From Burkholderiales bacterium (GTDB lineage Bacteria > Pseudomonadota > Gammaproteobacteria > Burkholderiales > Burkholderiaceae_E): a stretch of DNA of 51,985 bases. Both the position numbers and the translations under genes were made by a program. This document shows, piece after piece, positions 38,601 through 46,166 of the stretch (position 1 is its first letter; the number at the start of each line of letters is the position of its first letter). The DNA is taken from the NCBI GenBank assembly GCA_017307915.1, contig JAFKGG010000372.1, positions 1 to 51,985 of the forward strand. Direction: 5' to 3'. The notes under the pieces are model-generated. The model had not been told where the DNA came from. It searched no databases and worked only from the letters and a program-made list of their open reading frames with translations.

Positions 38601-39152
38601 CAGCTCGTCGGGCAGCGGCTGGCGACCGCCGCGGCTGGTCTCGATGACGTCGTCGCCACGCGCCCATGCCGCCAGCCAGTCGGCGCGATAGACCTGATAC
38701 TGGTCGAACAGATCGGCCAGGCGCTCGGCCAGTTGATGCAGCTTGCGAGATTCGCTGTCATCGACCAGGAAGCGTCGCAGCGGCGCGAATGCAGCGTCGC
38801 CCAGCAGCGCCGGCAACAGCCGCATCAATCGCCAGATCAGCAGCGGTTTGTCGAACGGCGAAGCGGCCGGCACCTGTTGCGCACCAAGCACGGCGCGATA
38901 TGCCTGCCAGATGAAGCGCGACGGCAACTCGGTGCGCAGCGCCGCGGCAATCCCGATACCGCCTTCGGCTTCATCGCGCGCCAGCGACAGCTTCAGCCAC
39001 TGCGCCACGCCATTGCTCTGAACCAGCACCCACTCGTCTTCCAGCGGTGCCAGCGGGTAGCGGGCGATCCAGGCCAGCATCAGGTCGCGCAGCGCCTCGG
39101 GATGGTTGCCGTGCACTGCCATGAAACCGGGCGACAGATCGCCGTCGCTCAC
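35598..39152 (-). CDS. recC: RecC, exodeoxyribonuclease V gamma subunit
   Basis: A 1184-residue subunit of RecBCD that splits the duplex and reads Chi. Family marks are FMAVHGNHPEALRDLM at the start (the usual VHxSNxxExL element, here with H rather than S), SSLPQQSLEVLAALA, VIVMVPDVATYAPHV and the segment ALLGMNDGDYPRS. The GTG at 39152 overlaps the TGA of the ATPase gene, so recC is translationally coupled to the SbcC-like gene. Whether Chi recognition resembles that of E. coli cannot be said. Confidence 0.95.
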   Translation of the reverse strand: MSDGDLSPGFMAVHGNHPEALRDLMLAWIARYPLAPLEDEWVLVQSNGVAQWLKLSLARDEAEGGIGIAAALRTELPSRFIWQAYRAVLGAQQVPAASPFDKPLLIWRLMRLLPALLGDAAFAPLRRFLVDDSESRKLHQLAERLADLFDQYQVYRADWLAAWARGDDVIETSRGGRQPLPDELRWQPQLWRALLADVGAAGAAGSRAEVHRRFLAAAAAWRGERPAGLPRRLIVFGISSLPQQSLEVLAALARWTQVLMCVHNPCQHDWSHIVADKDLLRAARSRQRRRDGGHDAIADDTLHLHAQPLLAAWGKQGRDFIRLLDEHDEHESYAQRFAAIGQRIDCFERNAGDTLLRQLQDDIRDLRPLAETRGTWPALDARRDHSIRFHVTHGAQREVEVLHDRLLAAFAADPSLRPRDVIVMVPDVATYAPHVQAVFGLPAHDDARHIPYSIADRGQRHHDPLLGALEKLLALPQSRIAVSDVLDWLEVPALRKRFVIDEAQVPLLRRWIAAANVRWGLHAEQRRTLDLPDAPAQNSWDFGLQRMLLGYAVGDSEAWSGIEPLDEVGGLDAALLGPLVQLLARVESHWRDLAAPAAPAAWVERLRALLHDFFEVQDDADGFTLLRLEGALQDWLDDCNAAGFHEALPLSVAREHWLSRIDQPGLNQPFFAGAVTFATLMPMRAIPFRVVALLGMNDGDYPRSRVPMDFDLMGRDYRPGDRSRREDDRYLFLEALLSAREHLHVSWIGRSILDHSERPPSVLVAQLRDHLAAGWRLAGDQQLTQAEAGQRLLQALTIEHRLQPFHPAYFTAGGDERLFSYAREWRAASLPVAPWPAAGGNATLPPGTFEGPLTLRLLSDFLKNPAGSFLRNRLGVYFDAEGAVEQDQEPFTIDALENWRLQDELIRAQKAALLDGRSREQALRMQLQRIAGRGELPLGAFGELQQQQLAEPMQAMFGRYESELRDWPQPLPDEALDHLPAGLPESLRLLDWLGDLRADRDGQRRRLVLDSGSLVTNSRWRYDRLVPFWIAHVAGHLHGSAMTTRVISKAGSVTFAALARDEARAYWLQLLQAWQQGMRRPLPLALRSGFAWLGRLGDAPPTEADELVWEAARTSYEDDDPLGKRPSERSGSPYLARAFVDFTALRADDEFAHWVCALLKPLKDAVGKPPKEAEDEGDGAGGGA

Positions 39153-41839
39153 GCTTGCGTCTCCAGCGAGCGGATCGGTACGCCCATGTCGCGCCAGTCT
39201 TCGGGATGGCAAGTGAACAGCAGCACCTGGTGGCGCTGCGCGGCATCGAACAGCACGCGTTTCATCTGCGCCAGCCGCTGTGCGTCGCTGTGCACCAGCG
39301 CGTCATCGAGGATCAGCAGCGTGGGGCGCCCGGCCTGTTGCAGCAGGTCGGCATAGGCGAAGCGGCTGACCAAGCCGAGTTGTTCGCGCGCGCCGAAGCT
39401 CAGCGCCTGTACCTGGCCGGATTCGGGATTGCCGTCGGGTGCCGGGCGGATCAGCGCCTCGGGCGCCAGATCAGCGTCGATCTGCATGCTGGCGCCGGGC
39501 AGCAGCAGCGGCAGATAGTGTTGCAGCCGCTGCTGCAACGGCGCCTGCAAGCGCGCCAGCGTCGCACGACGCTTGTCTTGCAGCTTGCCGCACAGCAGAT
39601 CGAGCGCGTCGGCACGCCGGCGCAGTTGCTCGTGGCGCCGCTGCGCCCGTTCGAGCTGGCCGGCCTGCGCCTGGCGCTGCTCCTCCAGGCCTTGCGCTCC
39701 GGCTTGCTGCAGGCTGTTTTCGAGCAGCATGATGCGTTCGCGCCGCTGTTGATGCTGGCGCGTCGTCTGGTCGATGCTACGCCGCAAGCGGACGATGTCC
39801 TGCTCGACGATGTCGGGTCGTGCTTCGTTCAGCGCGGCGCGCGCCTGCGCGATGCGCGCCGCCAGCGCTTCGCGCTCGGCACGATTGGCCAGCAACTGCT
39901 GCTGGGTCTGCGCTTGCCGCTGGCGGGCCGCCGGATCGGACAAGGCCGCCTGCGCCGCCGCGTGCTCGCGCCGCGCACTGTCGAGCAATGCGCCTGCCGC
40001 CGTGTGGCCGCGCTGCGCTTCGTGCAGCGCAGCCAGGCACTGGCGCTCGGCCGCCTCGGCGGCATCGAGACGAACCTCGGCTTCGTCCAGTGGCGGGTCG
40101 GGCGCCTGCGGCCCGCTGCCGCCCGGTAAAGGCTCCGCCGGCAAGCGCGCCAGCGCCTGGCGCGCCGCGCCGATCCGCTGCTGCGCCTGCGCCAGCGCCG
40201 CACGCAAGGGCTGCAATCCGTTCGGCGCGACGATGGCCAGTTTCTGCTCGGCCAGTTTGATCACCGATTCGCGCTCGACCACGGCGGCGCGCTGCGCGCG
40301 CGCCTGCTCCACGTCATCGACCGCCAGTGCCTGCAAGGCCCGCTGCAAGGCGTCGAGCGCACGTTCATGGGTGCGCGCCAGCTCAGCCAGGTCCGTGCCG
40401 CCCGGGGTGATCATCAGGCGGCCGCCGCCAGGCAGTTGCAGCGTGGCCGGCGCATCGAGCAGATGCTCGCCGCGTTCCTGCAATACACGCTGCGTGTCGC
40501 GCGTATGCAGCTCGATGCGCTGGTCCGGCGGCAGCGCGAAATTCAGGCGCGTGGCCACCGCCTGCCGGCGCAGCGCGGCATCGCGTTCGGCGCGCTCCAG
40601 CTTCAGCAAGCGATCGAGTTCGGCCTGGCCGATGGCCGGCGCCGTGGCGGTCTCGGCACGCAGCCCGGCCAGGTCCTGGTCGGCGCGCTCGGCGCGTTGC
40701 AGATCATCGGCATGGCGCGCCGCGTCGGCCTCGGCGCTTTGCAACTGCTGTTGCAGGCCGAGCCGGTCAGCCTGCAATCGCACCCGCCGATGCGTCTCGC
40801 GCGCCGCGGCCGTACGCTGCTGCGCGGCCTCGGCCTGTTCGCGAGCGGCCGCTGCGGCGGCTTCGGCCGCCTGCTGCGCCTGCCCGGCGCCATCGAACGC
40901 CTGCGCGCGCGCCAAGGCCTCGGTCTGCTGCCGTTCGAAGCGCTGCAATTCCTGCAACAACAGCCCTTGCGTATCATCCAAGCGGTCCAGCTGTTGCTGG
41001 TCGGCCTGCAACAGCTCCTGGCTCTTGTGCAGCGACTTCAAGCGCTCTTCGGCCTCGGCCAACTGCTGGCCGAGTTGCTGCCAGGGTTGCGCCGCTTCGT
41101 CATCCTGATGCTCGCGGCGCAGGGCCGCAAGCTGATCGACCTGCTGCCGATAGGCGTCGATCTGCGCATCGAGCGCCGCCAGTTCCGCTTGCAGTGTCTC
41201 GACCCGCGCCGCCACCTCGGCATAATCGCCGCGCGGCTTGCCGGTGCCAGTCAGCAGCTCACCTCGTTGCGCACGCAACTGTTCGAGCAGCTCGTCGCCG
41301 CCGCTGGCGGCCAGCGCGCCGGCCGAGGCATCGACCTGGCCGCGCAGCGCATCGTGCAGGTGCTCGCGCGCATGGCCCACGTCGAGCTGCTGCGCCGAGC
41401 CCTGCTCGACCCACAACAGCCCCGGAATACCCCAGTGCTCAGGCTTGCTCGCGCCCTTGGCGGCAAATGCGAAACCGAACAACTGCGCCAGATGGTCCTC
41501 GGCGTCGCCGCCGTCCAGCGTGCGCGTGCCGATCTGCAGCAGACAGCGCTTCTTGCCGAGAAAGCTCTTGACCAGCCGATGCGGCTGGCCGTCGAGTTCG
41601 AAGTCGAGCTCGATCTGCGGCGCGGCCCCGCTGCCCTCACCCCATGGGCGCAGATCGTCGACGGCAGCCGACCGATAGCGCTCGAAGAACGCGGCGCGAA
41701 TCGCCCGCACCAGCGTGCTCTTGCCCGCCTCGTTCGGGCCGGCGATGATGTTCAGGCCGGGTTCGAAATCAGCCAGTTCCAACGGGCGGCGAAAACGCCG
41801 CAGTTGCTCGACGCGCAGCCGCTTGATGCGAAGACTCAT
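39149..41839 (-). CDS. SbcC/YhaN-like SMC-type ATPase
   Basis: An 896-residue ABC-type ATPase with split head. Walker A GPNEAGKST is at 34-42. The signature LSFGAREQLG and Walker B LLILDDALVHSD are in the last 130 residues. A very long glutamine/alanine-rich coiled coil (about 200-750) joins them. There is no CxxC, so the zinc hook of Rad50/SbcC is missing, as in YhaN-like members. It overlaps the upstream nuclease gene by four bases and would power it in processing DNA ends. Coupling to recC places two end-processing machines in one transcript. Confidence 0.88.
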   Translation of the reverse strand: MSLRIKRLRVEQLRRFRRPLELADFEPGLNIIAGPNEAGKSTLVRAIRAAFFERYRSAAVDDLRPWGEGSGAAPQIELDFELDGQPHRLVKSFLGKKRCLLQIGTRTLDGGDAEDHLAQLFGFAFAAKGASKPEHWGIPGLLWVEQGSAQQLDVGHAREHLHDALRGQVDASAGALAASGGDELLEQLRAQRGELLTGTGKPRGDYAEVAARVETLQAELAALDAQIDAYRQQVDQLAALRREHQDDEAAQPWQQLGQQLAEAEERLKSLHKSQELLQADQQQLDRLDDTQGLLLQELQRFERQQTEALARAQAFDGAGQAQQAAEAAAAAAREQAEAAQQRTAAARETHRRVRLQADRLGLQQQLQSAEADAARHADDLQRAERADQDLAGLRAETATAPAIGQAELDRLLKLERAERDAALRRQAVATRLNFALPPDQRIELHTRDTQRVLQERGEHLLDAPATLQLPGGGRLMITPGGTDLAELARTHERALDALQRALQALAVDDVEQARAQRAAVVERESVIKLAEQKLAIVAPNGLQPLRAALAQAQQRIGAARQALARLPAEPLPGGSGPQAPDPPLDEAEVRLDAAEAAERQCLAALHEAQRGHTAAGALLDSARREHAAAQAALSDPAARQRQAQTQQQLLANRAEREALAARIAQARAALNEARPDIVEQDIVRLRRSIDQTTRQHQQRRERIMLLENSLQQAGAQGLEEQRQAQAGQLERAQRRHEQLRRRADALDLLCGKLQDKRRATLARLQAPLQQRLQHYLPLLLPGASMQIDADLAPEALIRPAPDGNPESGQVQALSFGAREQLGLVSRFAYADLLQQAGRPTLLILDDALVHSDAQRLAQMKRVLFDAAQRHQVLLFTCHPEDWRDMGVPIRSLETQA

Positions 41840-43011
41840 GGCTGCGGTGCCTGCGCCGGCTGAGCCTGCCCGGCCTGCGCCTCGCCCTCGGCCCATACGG
41901 GCCGGCGCTGCGCCAATGCCGCCGCCAGCAGGGCCAATGCATCCTGCGCGCCGCGCGCCTGCTGTGCATCGGCGCTGGCCTGCGCCACGCGCAACTCGTC
42001 GATCACTTCCCCCAGATAACCATCGGCCTGCAAGCCGGCGATGTCGTCATCGGTCGGCGCCAGTTGCAGGCGCGACAGATCGGCCTGCAGATGCCGCGCG
42101 CGCGCTTCGGCACGGCCGATCGCCTGCTGCAACCCTTGCATGGCCGCCAGGTCGAGCTGGCCGGCGATCTGCAGATCGACGACGTCGCGCGCCTCGAGTT
42201 GCTCCAGGCGGCCGACCAGTTCGTCGGCATCGCTGGTCACCCGCAGCTCGGCCTGCCAGGCACGCCAGCGATATTGCGCCACCGCCAGCGGCGTGACGCG
42301 CGGCAGCGCACCCGGCGCATCGATTTCGACCAGCAGCGCCTGCCCGGCATCGTTGGCCTTGAAGCGGTCGGGCTCGGGCGTGCCCGCATACCAGGTACGC
42401 GCGTCGATGCACAGGCAACCGTGCCAATCGCCCAGCGCCAGATAATCGAGCCGCGCCCGCGCCGCCCGGTCGGCGGCGATCGGGTTCGGCGAATCGATGT
42501 CGCCGGGCAGCACGCCCTGCACGCTGCCATGCGCCAGGCCAATGCGCAGCAGGCCGGCGGGCGTGTCGGTCTCGTCGAACCAGGCGGTGAGATCGCCGTA
42601 GGTGTGGCGCTGTACCAGCGGCGCCGGCAGCACGGCAAAGCCCTGCTCCTGCAACAAGGCCGGCTCGGGCGCCAGCAAGGGCTGCACGTTCGGCGGCACG
42701 GCGCCAAGCCGCCGTGCGCGCGTCCACACGCTTTCGGCCAGCGCCGCATCATGATTGCCAGGGATCATCAACCAGGGGCCGGCAAAACCGGCCAGCGCAT
42801 TGAACAGGCGGCGCAGCGTGCGGTCCGATATGGTCTGCGCGTCGAACACGTCGCCCGCCACCAGCACCGCATCGACGCGCTGCTCGCCAGCCAGCGCCGC
42901 CAGCCGTTCGACAGCGGTGATGCGTGCTTCGGCGAGGATCGGCCCATGCTCGGCGTCGAAGCCGAACTGGCGGCCGATCTGCCAGTCGGCGGTATGCAGG
43001 AAACGGGGCAT
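41836..43011 (-). CDS. SbcD/YhaO-like DNA repair exonuclease
   Basis: A 391-residue calcineurin-type phosphoesterase of the Mre11/SbcD class. Metal-binding motifs are in order: LHTADWQIG (D9), GDVFD (D54), GNHD (86-88), GLAHGS and GDWHG. The C-terminal third, coiled and glutamine/alanine-rich, should dock onto the ATPase. It is the first gene of the minus-strand operon nuclease - ATPase - recC - recB - recD. Direct repeats GGATCGCG (43012 and 43022) adjoin its start. Substrate specificity (hairpin, gap or blunt end) is not visible. Confidence 0.9.
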   Translation of the reverse strand: MPRFLHTADWQIGRQFGFDAEHGPILAEARITAVERLAALAGEQRVDAVLVAGDVFDAQTISDRTLRRLFNALAGFAGPWLMIPGNHDAALAESVWTRARRLGAVPPNVQPLLAPEPALLQEQGFAVLPAPLVQRHTYGDLTAWFDETDTPAGLLRIGLAHGSVQGVLPGDIDSPNPIAADRAARARLDYLALGDWHGCLCIDARTWYAGTPEPDRFKANDAGQALLVEIDAPGALPRVTPLAVAQYRWRAWQAELRVTSDADELVGRLEQLEARDVVDLQIAGQLDLAAMQGLQQAIGRAEARARHLQADLSRLQLAPTDDDIAGLQADGYLGEVIDELRVAQASADAQQARGAQDALALLAAALAQRRPVWAEGEAQAGQAQPAQAPQP

Positions 43012-43081
43012 GGATCGCGTCGGATCGCGCAGAAAAACACTGACCCGCCAAGACTACATCATGTGCCGGCGCACGCCGAAA

Positions 43082-43152
43082 CCGGGCTACCCGGCCCACG
43101 GGCCTCTTGCCGCCAAGGCCCGCGCGCTGCTTCGAGGCCGGCGCTGCGCCGG
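43082..43152. repeat. Cluster of three short GC palindromes upstream of the SbcD-like gene
   Basis: CCGGG-CTA-CCCGG (43082-43094), GGCCC-AC-GGGCC (43093-43104) and CCGGCGC-T-GCGCCGG (43138-43152) lie in the 298-base divergent gap between 43012 and 43309. They could be binding sites for a regulator of the repair operon or just GC-rich chance. No gene is evident there apart from the leader described separately. Confidence 0.4.
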
Positions 43153-43202
43153 AGCCTGCCGCATGCCCCCAGGGCGCGTCCGGTCTGCACGTCGCGTAAA
43201 CG

Positions 43203-43208
43203 TATAAC
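43203..43208 (+). promoter_or_regulatory. Candidate -10 box (TATAAC) for the FAH-gene leader
   Basis: TATAAC lies about 107 bases before the FAH start. No good -35 box is at the right distance. A start near 43215 would give a leader of about 95 bases containing the terminator at 43268-43290. Confidence 0.35.
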
Positions 43209-43253
43209 ATATGCCCCCGCCATCGCGCGCCCATCGGCGCCGCGATCATGTCC

Positions 43254-43290
43254 CCCGTCTAGGCACGAAGCCCGTAGACGGGCTTTTTTT
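43254..43290 (+). terminator. Leader terminator with a competing hairpin (candidate attenuator or small RNA end)
   Basis: AAGCCCG (43268-43274) and CGGGCTT (43279-43285) form a 7-bp stem with a 4-base loop, followed by T to 43290: a textbook intrinsic terminator. CCCGTCT (43254-43260) can instead pair with AGACGGG (43276-43282), which uses part of the terminator's 3' arm, so the two hairpins exclude each other. It stands only 20 bases before the FAH-family start codon, not after a plus-strand gene. That fits attenuation, a riboswitch-like leader, or a short RNA ending here. No known riboswitch was recognised. Confidence 0.7.
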
Positions 43291-43309
43291 CGTTCGCAGA
43301 GGTCACCCC

Positions 43310-44170
43310 ATGGGAATCATCCGTTTCGAGAAGAACGGCGGCGCCGCGCTCGGCGTGCGCTTCGGCGATGCCGTCGTCGATCTGTCGGAAGCCGCACCGC
43401 AACTGCCGACCGACCTGGCCGAGCTGCTGCAGCAAGGCGGCACCGATGCCGTCAAGCAGGCAATCTCGCTGGCCGAAGGCGTCAGCAAACGACTGCGTTA
43501 TGCCGATCTGAAGCTGCTGCCGCCGGCGATGAAATCGGTGAAGACGGTCTGCCTGGGCCTGAACTATCACGACCACGCAGCCGAGAACAACCGCGAGGTG
43601 CCGCAGTACCCGATGGTGTTCTTCCGCTCGGCCAGCTCGTTCATCGGCCATGGCCAGCCGCTGGTGGTGCCCAAGGTATCGAGCCAGCTCGACTGGGAAG
43701 CCGAGCTGGTGGCCGTGATCGGCAAACGCGCGCGCCACGTCAGCGAGGCCGATGCGCTATCGTATGTCGCCGGCTACTCGTGCTTCAACGACGGCTCGGT
43801 GCGCGACTACCAGCGCAAGACCGCGCAATGGACGATCGGCAAGAACTTCGACGGTACCGGCGGCTTCGGCCCCGAGTTCATCCCGGCTTCCGAGCTGCCG
43901 CCGGGCGCCAAGGGCTTGAAGATCGAATGCCGCGTCAACGGCCAGGTGATGCAAAGCGCCAATACCTCGGACATGATCTTCGACGTGGCGCGCACCGTGC
44001 ACCTGATGTCGGAATGCCTGACGCTGGAACCCGGCGACCTGCTGGTGATGGGTACGCCGGCTGGCGTTGGCGTGGCGCGCAAACCGCCGGTGTTCATGAA
44101 GGCCGGCGACGTCTGCGAGATCGAGATCGAGAAAATCGGCATCCTGCGTAATCCGGTCGTGCAGGAGTGA
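43310..44170 (+). CDS. Fumarylacetoacetate hydrolase family protein
   Basis: A 286-residue protein of the FAH family. The metal-binding set is present: WEAELVAVIG (two glutamates) and CFNDGSVRDYQ (aspartate), with GLNYHDHAAE before it and MGTPAGVGVARKPP after it. Members hydrolyse or decarboxylate fumarylpyruvate, acylpyruvates or 2-hydroxymuconate-type diacids in aromatic catabolism. It may serve a neighbouring ring-cleavage path, though nic pathways do not normally need one. GAGG lies eight bases before the ATG. A terminator hairpin precedes it and an 11-bp GC hairpin follows it (44176-44206). Confidence 0.9.
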   Translation: MGIIRFEKNGGAALGVRFGDAVVDLSEAAPQLPTDLAELLQQGGTDAVKQAISLAEGVSKRLRYADLKLLPPAMKSVKTVCLGLNYHDHAAENNREVPQYPMVFFRSASSFIGHGQPLVVPKVSSQLDWEAELVAVIGKRARHVSEADALSYVAGYSCFNDGSVRDYQRKTAQWTIGKNFDGTGGFGPEFIPASELPPGAKGLKIECRVNGQVMQSANTSDMIFDVARTVHLMSECLTLEPGDLLVMGTPAGVGVARKPPVFMKAGDVCEIEIEKIGILRNPVVQE

Positions 44171-44175
44171 CGTGC

Positions 44176-44206
44176 CCGGCGCGCCGCGGATCATCAGCGG
44201 CGCGCC
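44176..44206 (+). terminator. GC hairpin after the FAH gene
   Basis: Eleven-base arms CGGCGCGCCGC/GCGGCGCGCCG with a 9-base loop. Each arm is itself almost palindromic. No T-run follows, so it might end or merely stabilise the FAH message. Confidence 0.4.
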
Positions 44207-44243
44207 GACCCGCTGCATCTGCGTCGCGCGGCGCGCACTGCGC

Positions 44244-44249
44244 TAGAAT
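44244..44249 (+). promoter_or_regulatory. Candidate -10 box (TAGAAT) of the TetR gene
   Basis: TAGAAT lies 18 bases before the ATG at 44268. There is no good -35 box. This suggests the TetR gene has its own promoter. Confidence 0.35.
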
Positions 44250-44267
44250 GCAGTGACGCTGATCACC

Positions 44268-44963
44268 ATGACCCTGGCCAACGAACCGAACCGAGCCGCA
44301 TCCCCGAAGCGCACGCGCAGCAAGCGCAAGGGCCCCGGGCGGCCCGAGGGGGCCAGCGTATCGAAGAACGACATCCTCGATGCGGCCGAAACCGTGTTCG
44401 CCAATCTCGGCTATGCCGGCACCACCTTGCGTGAAGTGGCGGCGCAAGCCAAGGTCACGCAGGCGCTGATCAGCTACTACTTCGGCTCCAAATACGGTCT
44501 GTTCGAGGCTGTGTTCCTGCGCCGCGGCCAGCTCATCTCACAGCAGCGCATCGAGAATCTGGAAGCGCTGCGCACGCACGGCAGGCCCAAGGTACGCGAC
44601 ATCGTGCGCGCGTTCCTGCTGCCCACGCTGGCGATGCGCGCCACGCTGCAGGGGCGCGATTTTCTGCGGCTGCAATCGCGTCTGCACACCGAGCCGCCCG
44701 AGATCTCGTACAAGCTGCGCACCGACGCCTACGGCGAATCGACGCGCCGCTTCGTGGAAGCCGTGCGCGAAGCACTGCCGCGGCTGCCCGAGCTGGACGC
44801 CTACTGGCGCGTGACACTGATGATCGGCACGTATCTGTACGCCTTCTCAGACACGCACCGGATGGATGCGATGACGCCCAAGGGTCTGTACGACCCTGAC
44901 GACACCGATGCGCTGATCGATCAGGTGACGCGCTTCGTAGTGGGCGGCATCGAGGCCCGTTGA
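44268..44963 (+). CDS. TetR family transcriptional regulator
   Basis: A 231-residue regulator. A basic leader (KRTRSKRKGPGRPEG) is followed by the TetR helix-turn-helix (about 35-80: ILDAAETVFANLGY, TLREVAAQAKVT and LISYYFGSKYGLFEAVF) and a helical effector domain. GRPEG with basic residues is common in such proteins and may touch the minor groove. The ATG at 44268 is preferred over GTG at 44253. It converges with nicX, so its target could be the FAH gene, itself or the nic-liv operon; the sequence does not decide. Confidence 0.92.
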   Translation: MTLANEPNRAASPKRTRSKRKGPGRPEGASVSKNDILDAAETVFANLGYAGTTLREVAAQAKVTQALISYYFGSKYGLFEAVFLRRGQLISQQRIENLEALRTHGRPKVRDIVRAFLLPTLAMRATLQGRDFLRLQSRLHTEPPEISYKLRTDAYGESTRRFVEAVREALPRLPELDAYWRVTLMIGTYLYAFSDTHRMDAMTPKGLYDPDDTDALIDQVTRFVVGGIEAR

Positions 44964-45015
44964 GGGCCGTGATTGCAGCGGGCGGCGCTGCGACGGCCAC
45001 AGCATTGCAGCGGCC

Positions 45016-45041
45016 GGCACGCCGCGGCCTGCCGGCGTGCC
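45016..45041. terminator. Hairpin between convergent TetR and nicX genes
   Basis: GGCACGCCG and CGGCGTGCC form a perfect 9-bp stem with an 8-base loop, 52 bases after the TetR stop and 10 bases before the nicX stop. It is symmetrical and could serve both genes, but neither side has a T-run. Confidence 0.45.
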
Positions 45042-45051
45042 AGGCTCTGCC

Positions 45052-46119
45052 TCAGGCGAGCGCCGCTTCCTTCTTCGGCGCCATCAGCGCCTCGACCACC
45101 TTGCCGTCGGCCACCACTTGCAGGCCATCGACGAACACGTTGCAGTGGCGCATCGGAATGTCGATGTGGCAGGCCGTGGTGCGTGAACCGCCGGCCTCGT
45201 TGTTCGGCCCCAGCGAGAACAGGAAGTTGCCGCTGACCGCGCGCGCATCCATGCCCAGCGTGGCTTCGCGGTCGTACAAGCCCAGCGTGGACCAGTACGC
45301 GCGCTTTTGCAGCCCCCAGCCGATGTGCGAGATCGCATACGCTTCGGGGTCGCCGAACGACTCGATGTATTCACGGAACAGCTCGGCCTCGGCGTCGCCC
45401 TCGATGCGCGTGACGAAACCGTTTTCCACCGTCAACTCGATCGGTTCGCCGACGTAGGATTTCATCGGCAGCAGGATGTCGCCCTTGGCCAGCACGATGC
45501 GCCCCTGCGTGGCGCCTTCATTGGGCCAGGTGAACGCAAAACCGCTCGGCCAGTGATCCCAGCGGCCCGGCTGATCGACGAAGCCGTATTCCGAGGTAAC
45601 CGGATATTCGCCCAACGGGCAGCGCAGATCGGTGCCGGCGGCCGAGGTCACGCGCATTTCCTTGCGCCCCTTCAGCAAGGCCACGCCAGCCTGCACGCGA
45701 TGGTAGTCCTCCATCGACGGCACCATGCGCATCAGCACCTCGGGCGGCTCCACGGCCAGCAGGATCTTGGTACCCGAGTGCAGGATCTCATGCTGCTCGG
45801 GCGAGAACAGCAGCGTCATCAGGTCGAGCACCAGATCGCTGGCCTTGAGCATCGCCAGCGCTGCGCGATTACCCGTCAGCGGCGTGGTGCCCAGGTAGGC
45901 CAGCGCATCGCGGCTCAGTGATTTTTCGGCATTCACCGGCGGCAGATCGAGCCGGCTCACGCAGGCGCCCATCATCGTGGCCGCGGTGATCGCGCAGCGC
46001 AGCGTCTGCGGGTGCGTATGGTCGCTGGTCAGCACGGTGACGACGTCGCCGGACTTCAGTTTCGAGAGCGTCAGCACCTGCGTCCAGGCGCTGATCAGAT
46101 CGGCATCACGAACAGCCAT
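45052..46119 (-). CDS. nicX: 2,5-dihydroxypyridine 5,6-dioxygenase
   Basis: A 355-residue extradiol-like ring-cleaving enzyme of the leucyl aminopeptidase-like fold. It opens 2,5-dihydroxypyridine to N-formylmaleamate using Fe(II) and O2. The published iron ligands of Pseudomonas putida NicX (H265, H318, D320) fall at exactly H265 (SHIGWG), H318 and D320 (CHIDIP) here. Long segments such as GRWDHWPSGF and SHIGWGLQ are those of the family. AGGAG is upstream. It is the last gene of the nic run. Confidence 0.95.
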   Translation of the reverse strand: MAVRDADLISAWTQVLTLSKLKSGDVVTVLTSDHTHPQTLRCAITAATMMGACVSRLDLPPVNAEKSLSRDALAYLGTTPLTGNRAALAMLKASDLVLDLMTLLFSPEQHEILHSGTKILLAVEPPEVLMRMVPSMEDYHRVQAGVALLKGRKEMRVTSAAGTDLRCPLGEYPVTSEYGFVDQPGRWDHWPSGFAFTWPNEGATQGRIVLAKGDILLPMKSYVGEPIELTVENGFVTRIEGDAEAELFREYIESFGDPEAYAISHIGWGLQKRAYWSTLGLYDREATLGMDARAVSGNFLFSLGPNNEAGGSRTTACHIDIPMRHCNVFVDGLQVVADGKVVEALMAPKKEAALA

Positions 46120-46166
46120 GATGTTCTCCTAGTGAATGCGTTGCCCAAAGAGCGTTCGCTGCCGCC

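Noticed and set aside
36735..39356. Plus-strand open frame of about 870 codons opposite recC
   Set aside because: No domain and antisense to a recognisable RecC with a coupled start.
43215..43290. Known riboswitch class (SAH, guanidine, glycine and similar)
   Set aside because: No conserved core sequence of those classes could be recognised in the leader.
42064..43300. Plus-strand open frame running over the SbcD-like gene toward the FAH gene
   Set aside because: The SbcD-like motifs are on the other strand; the frame has no signal and crosses the leader terminator.
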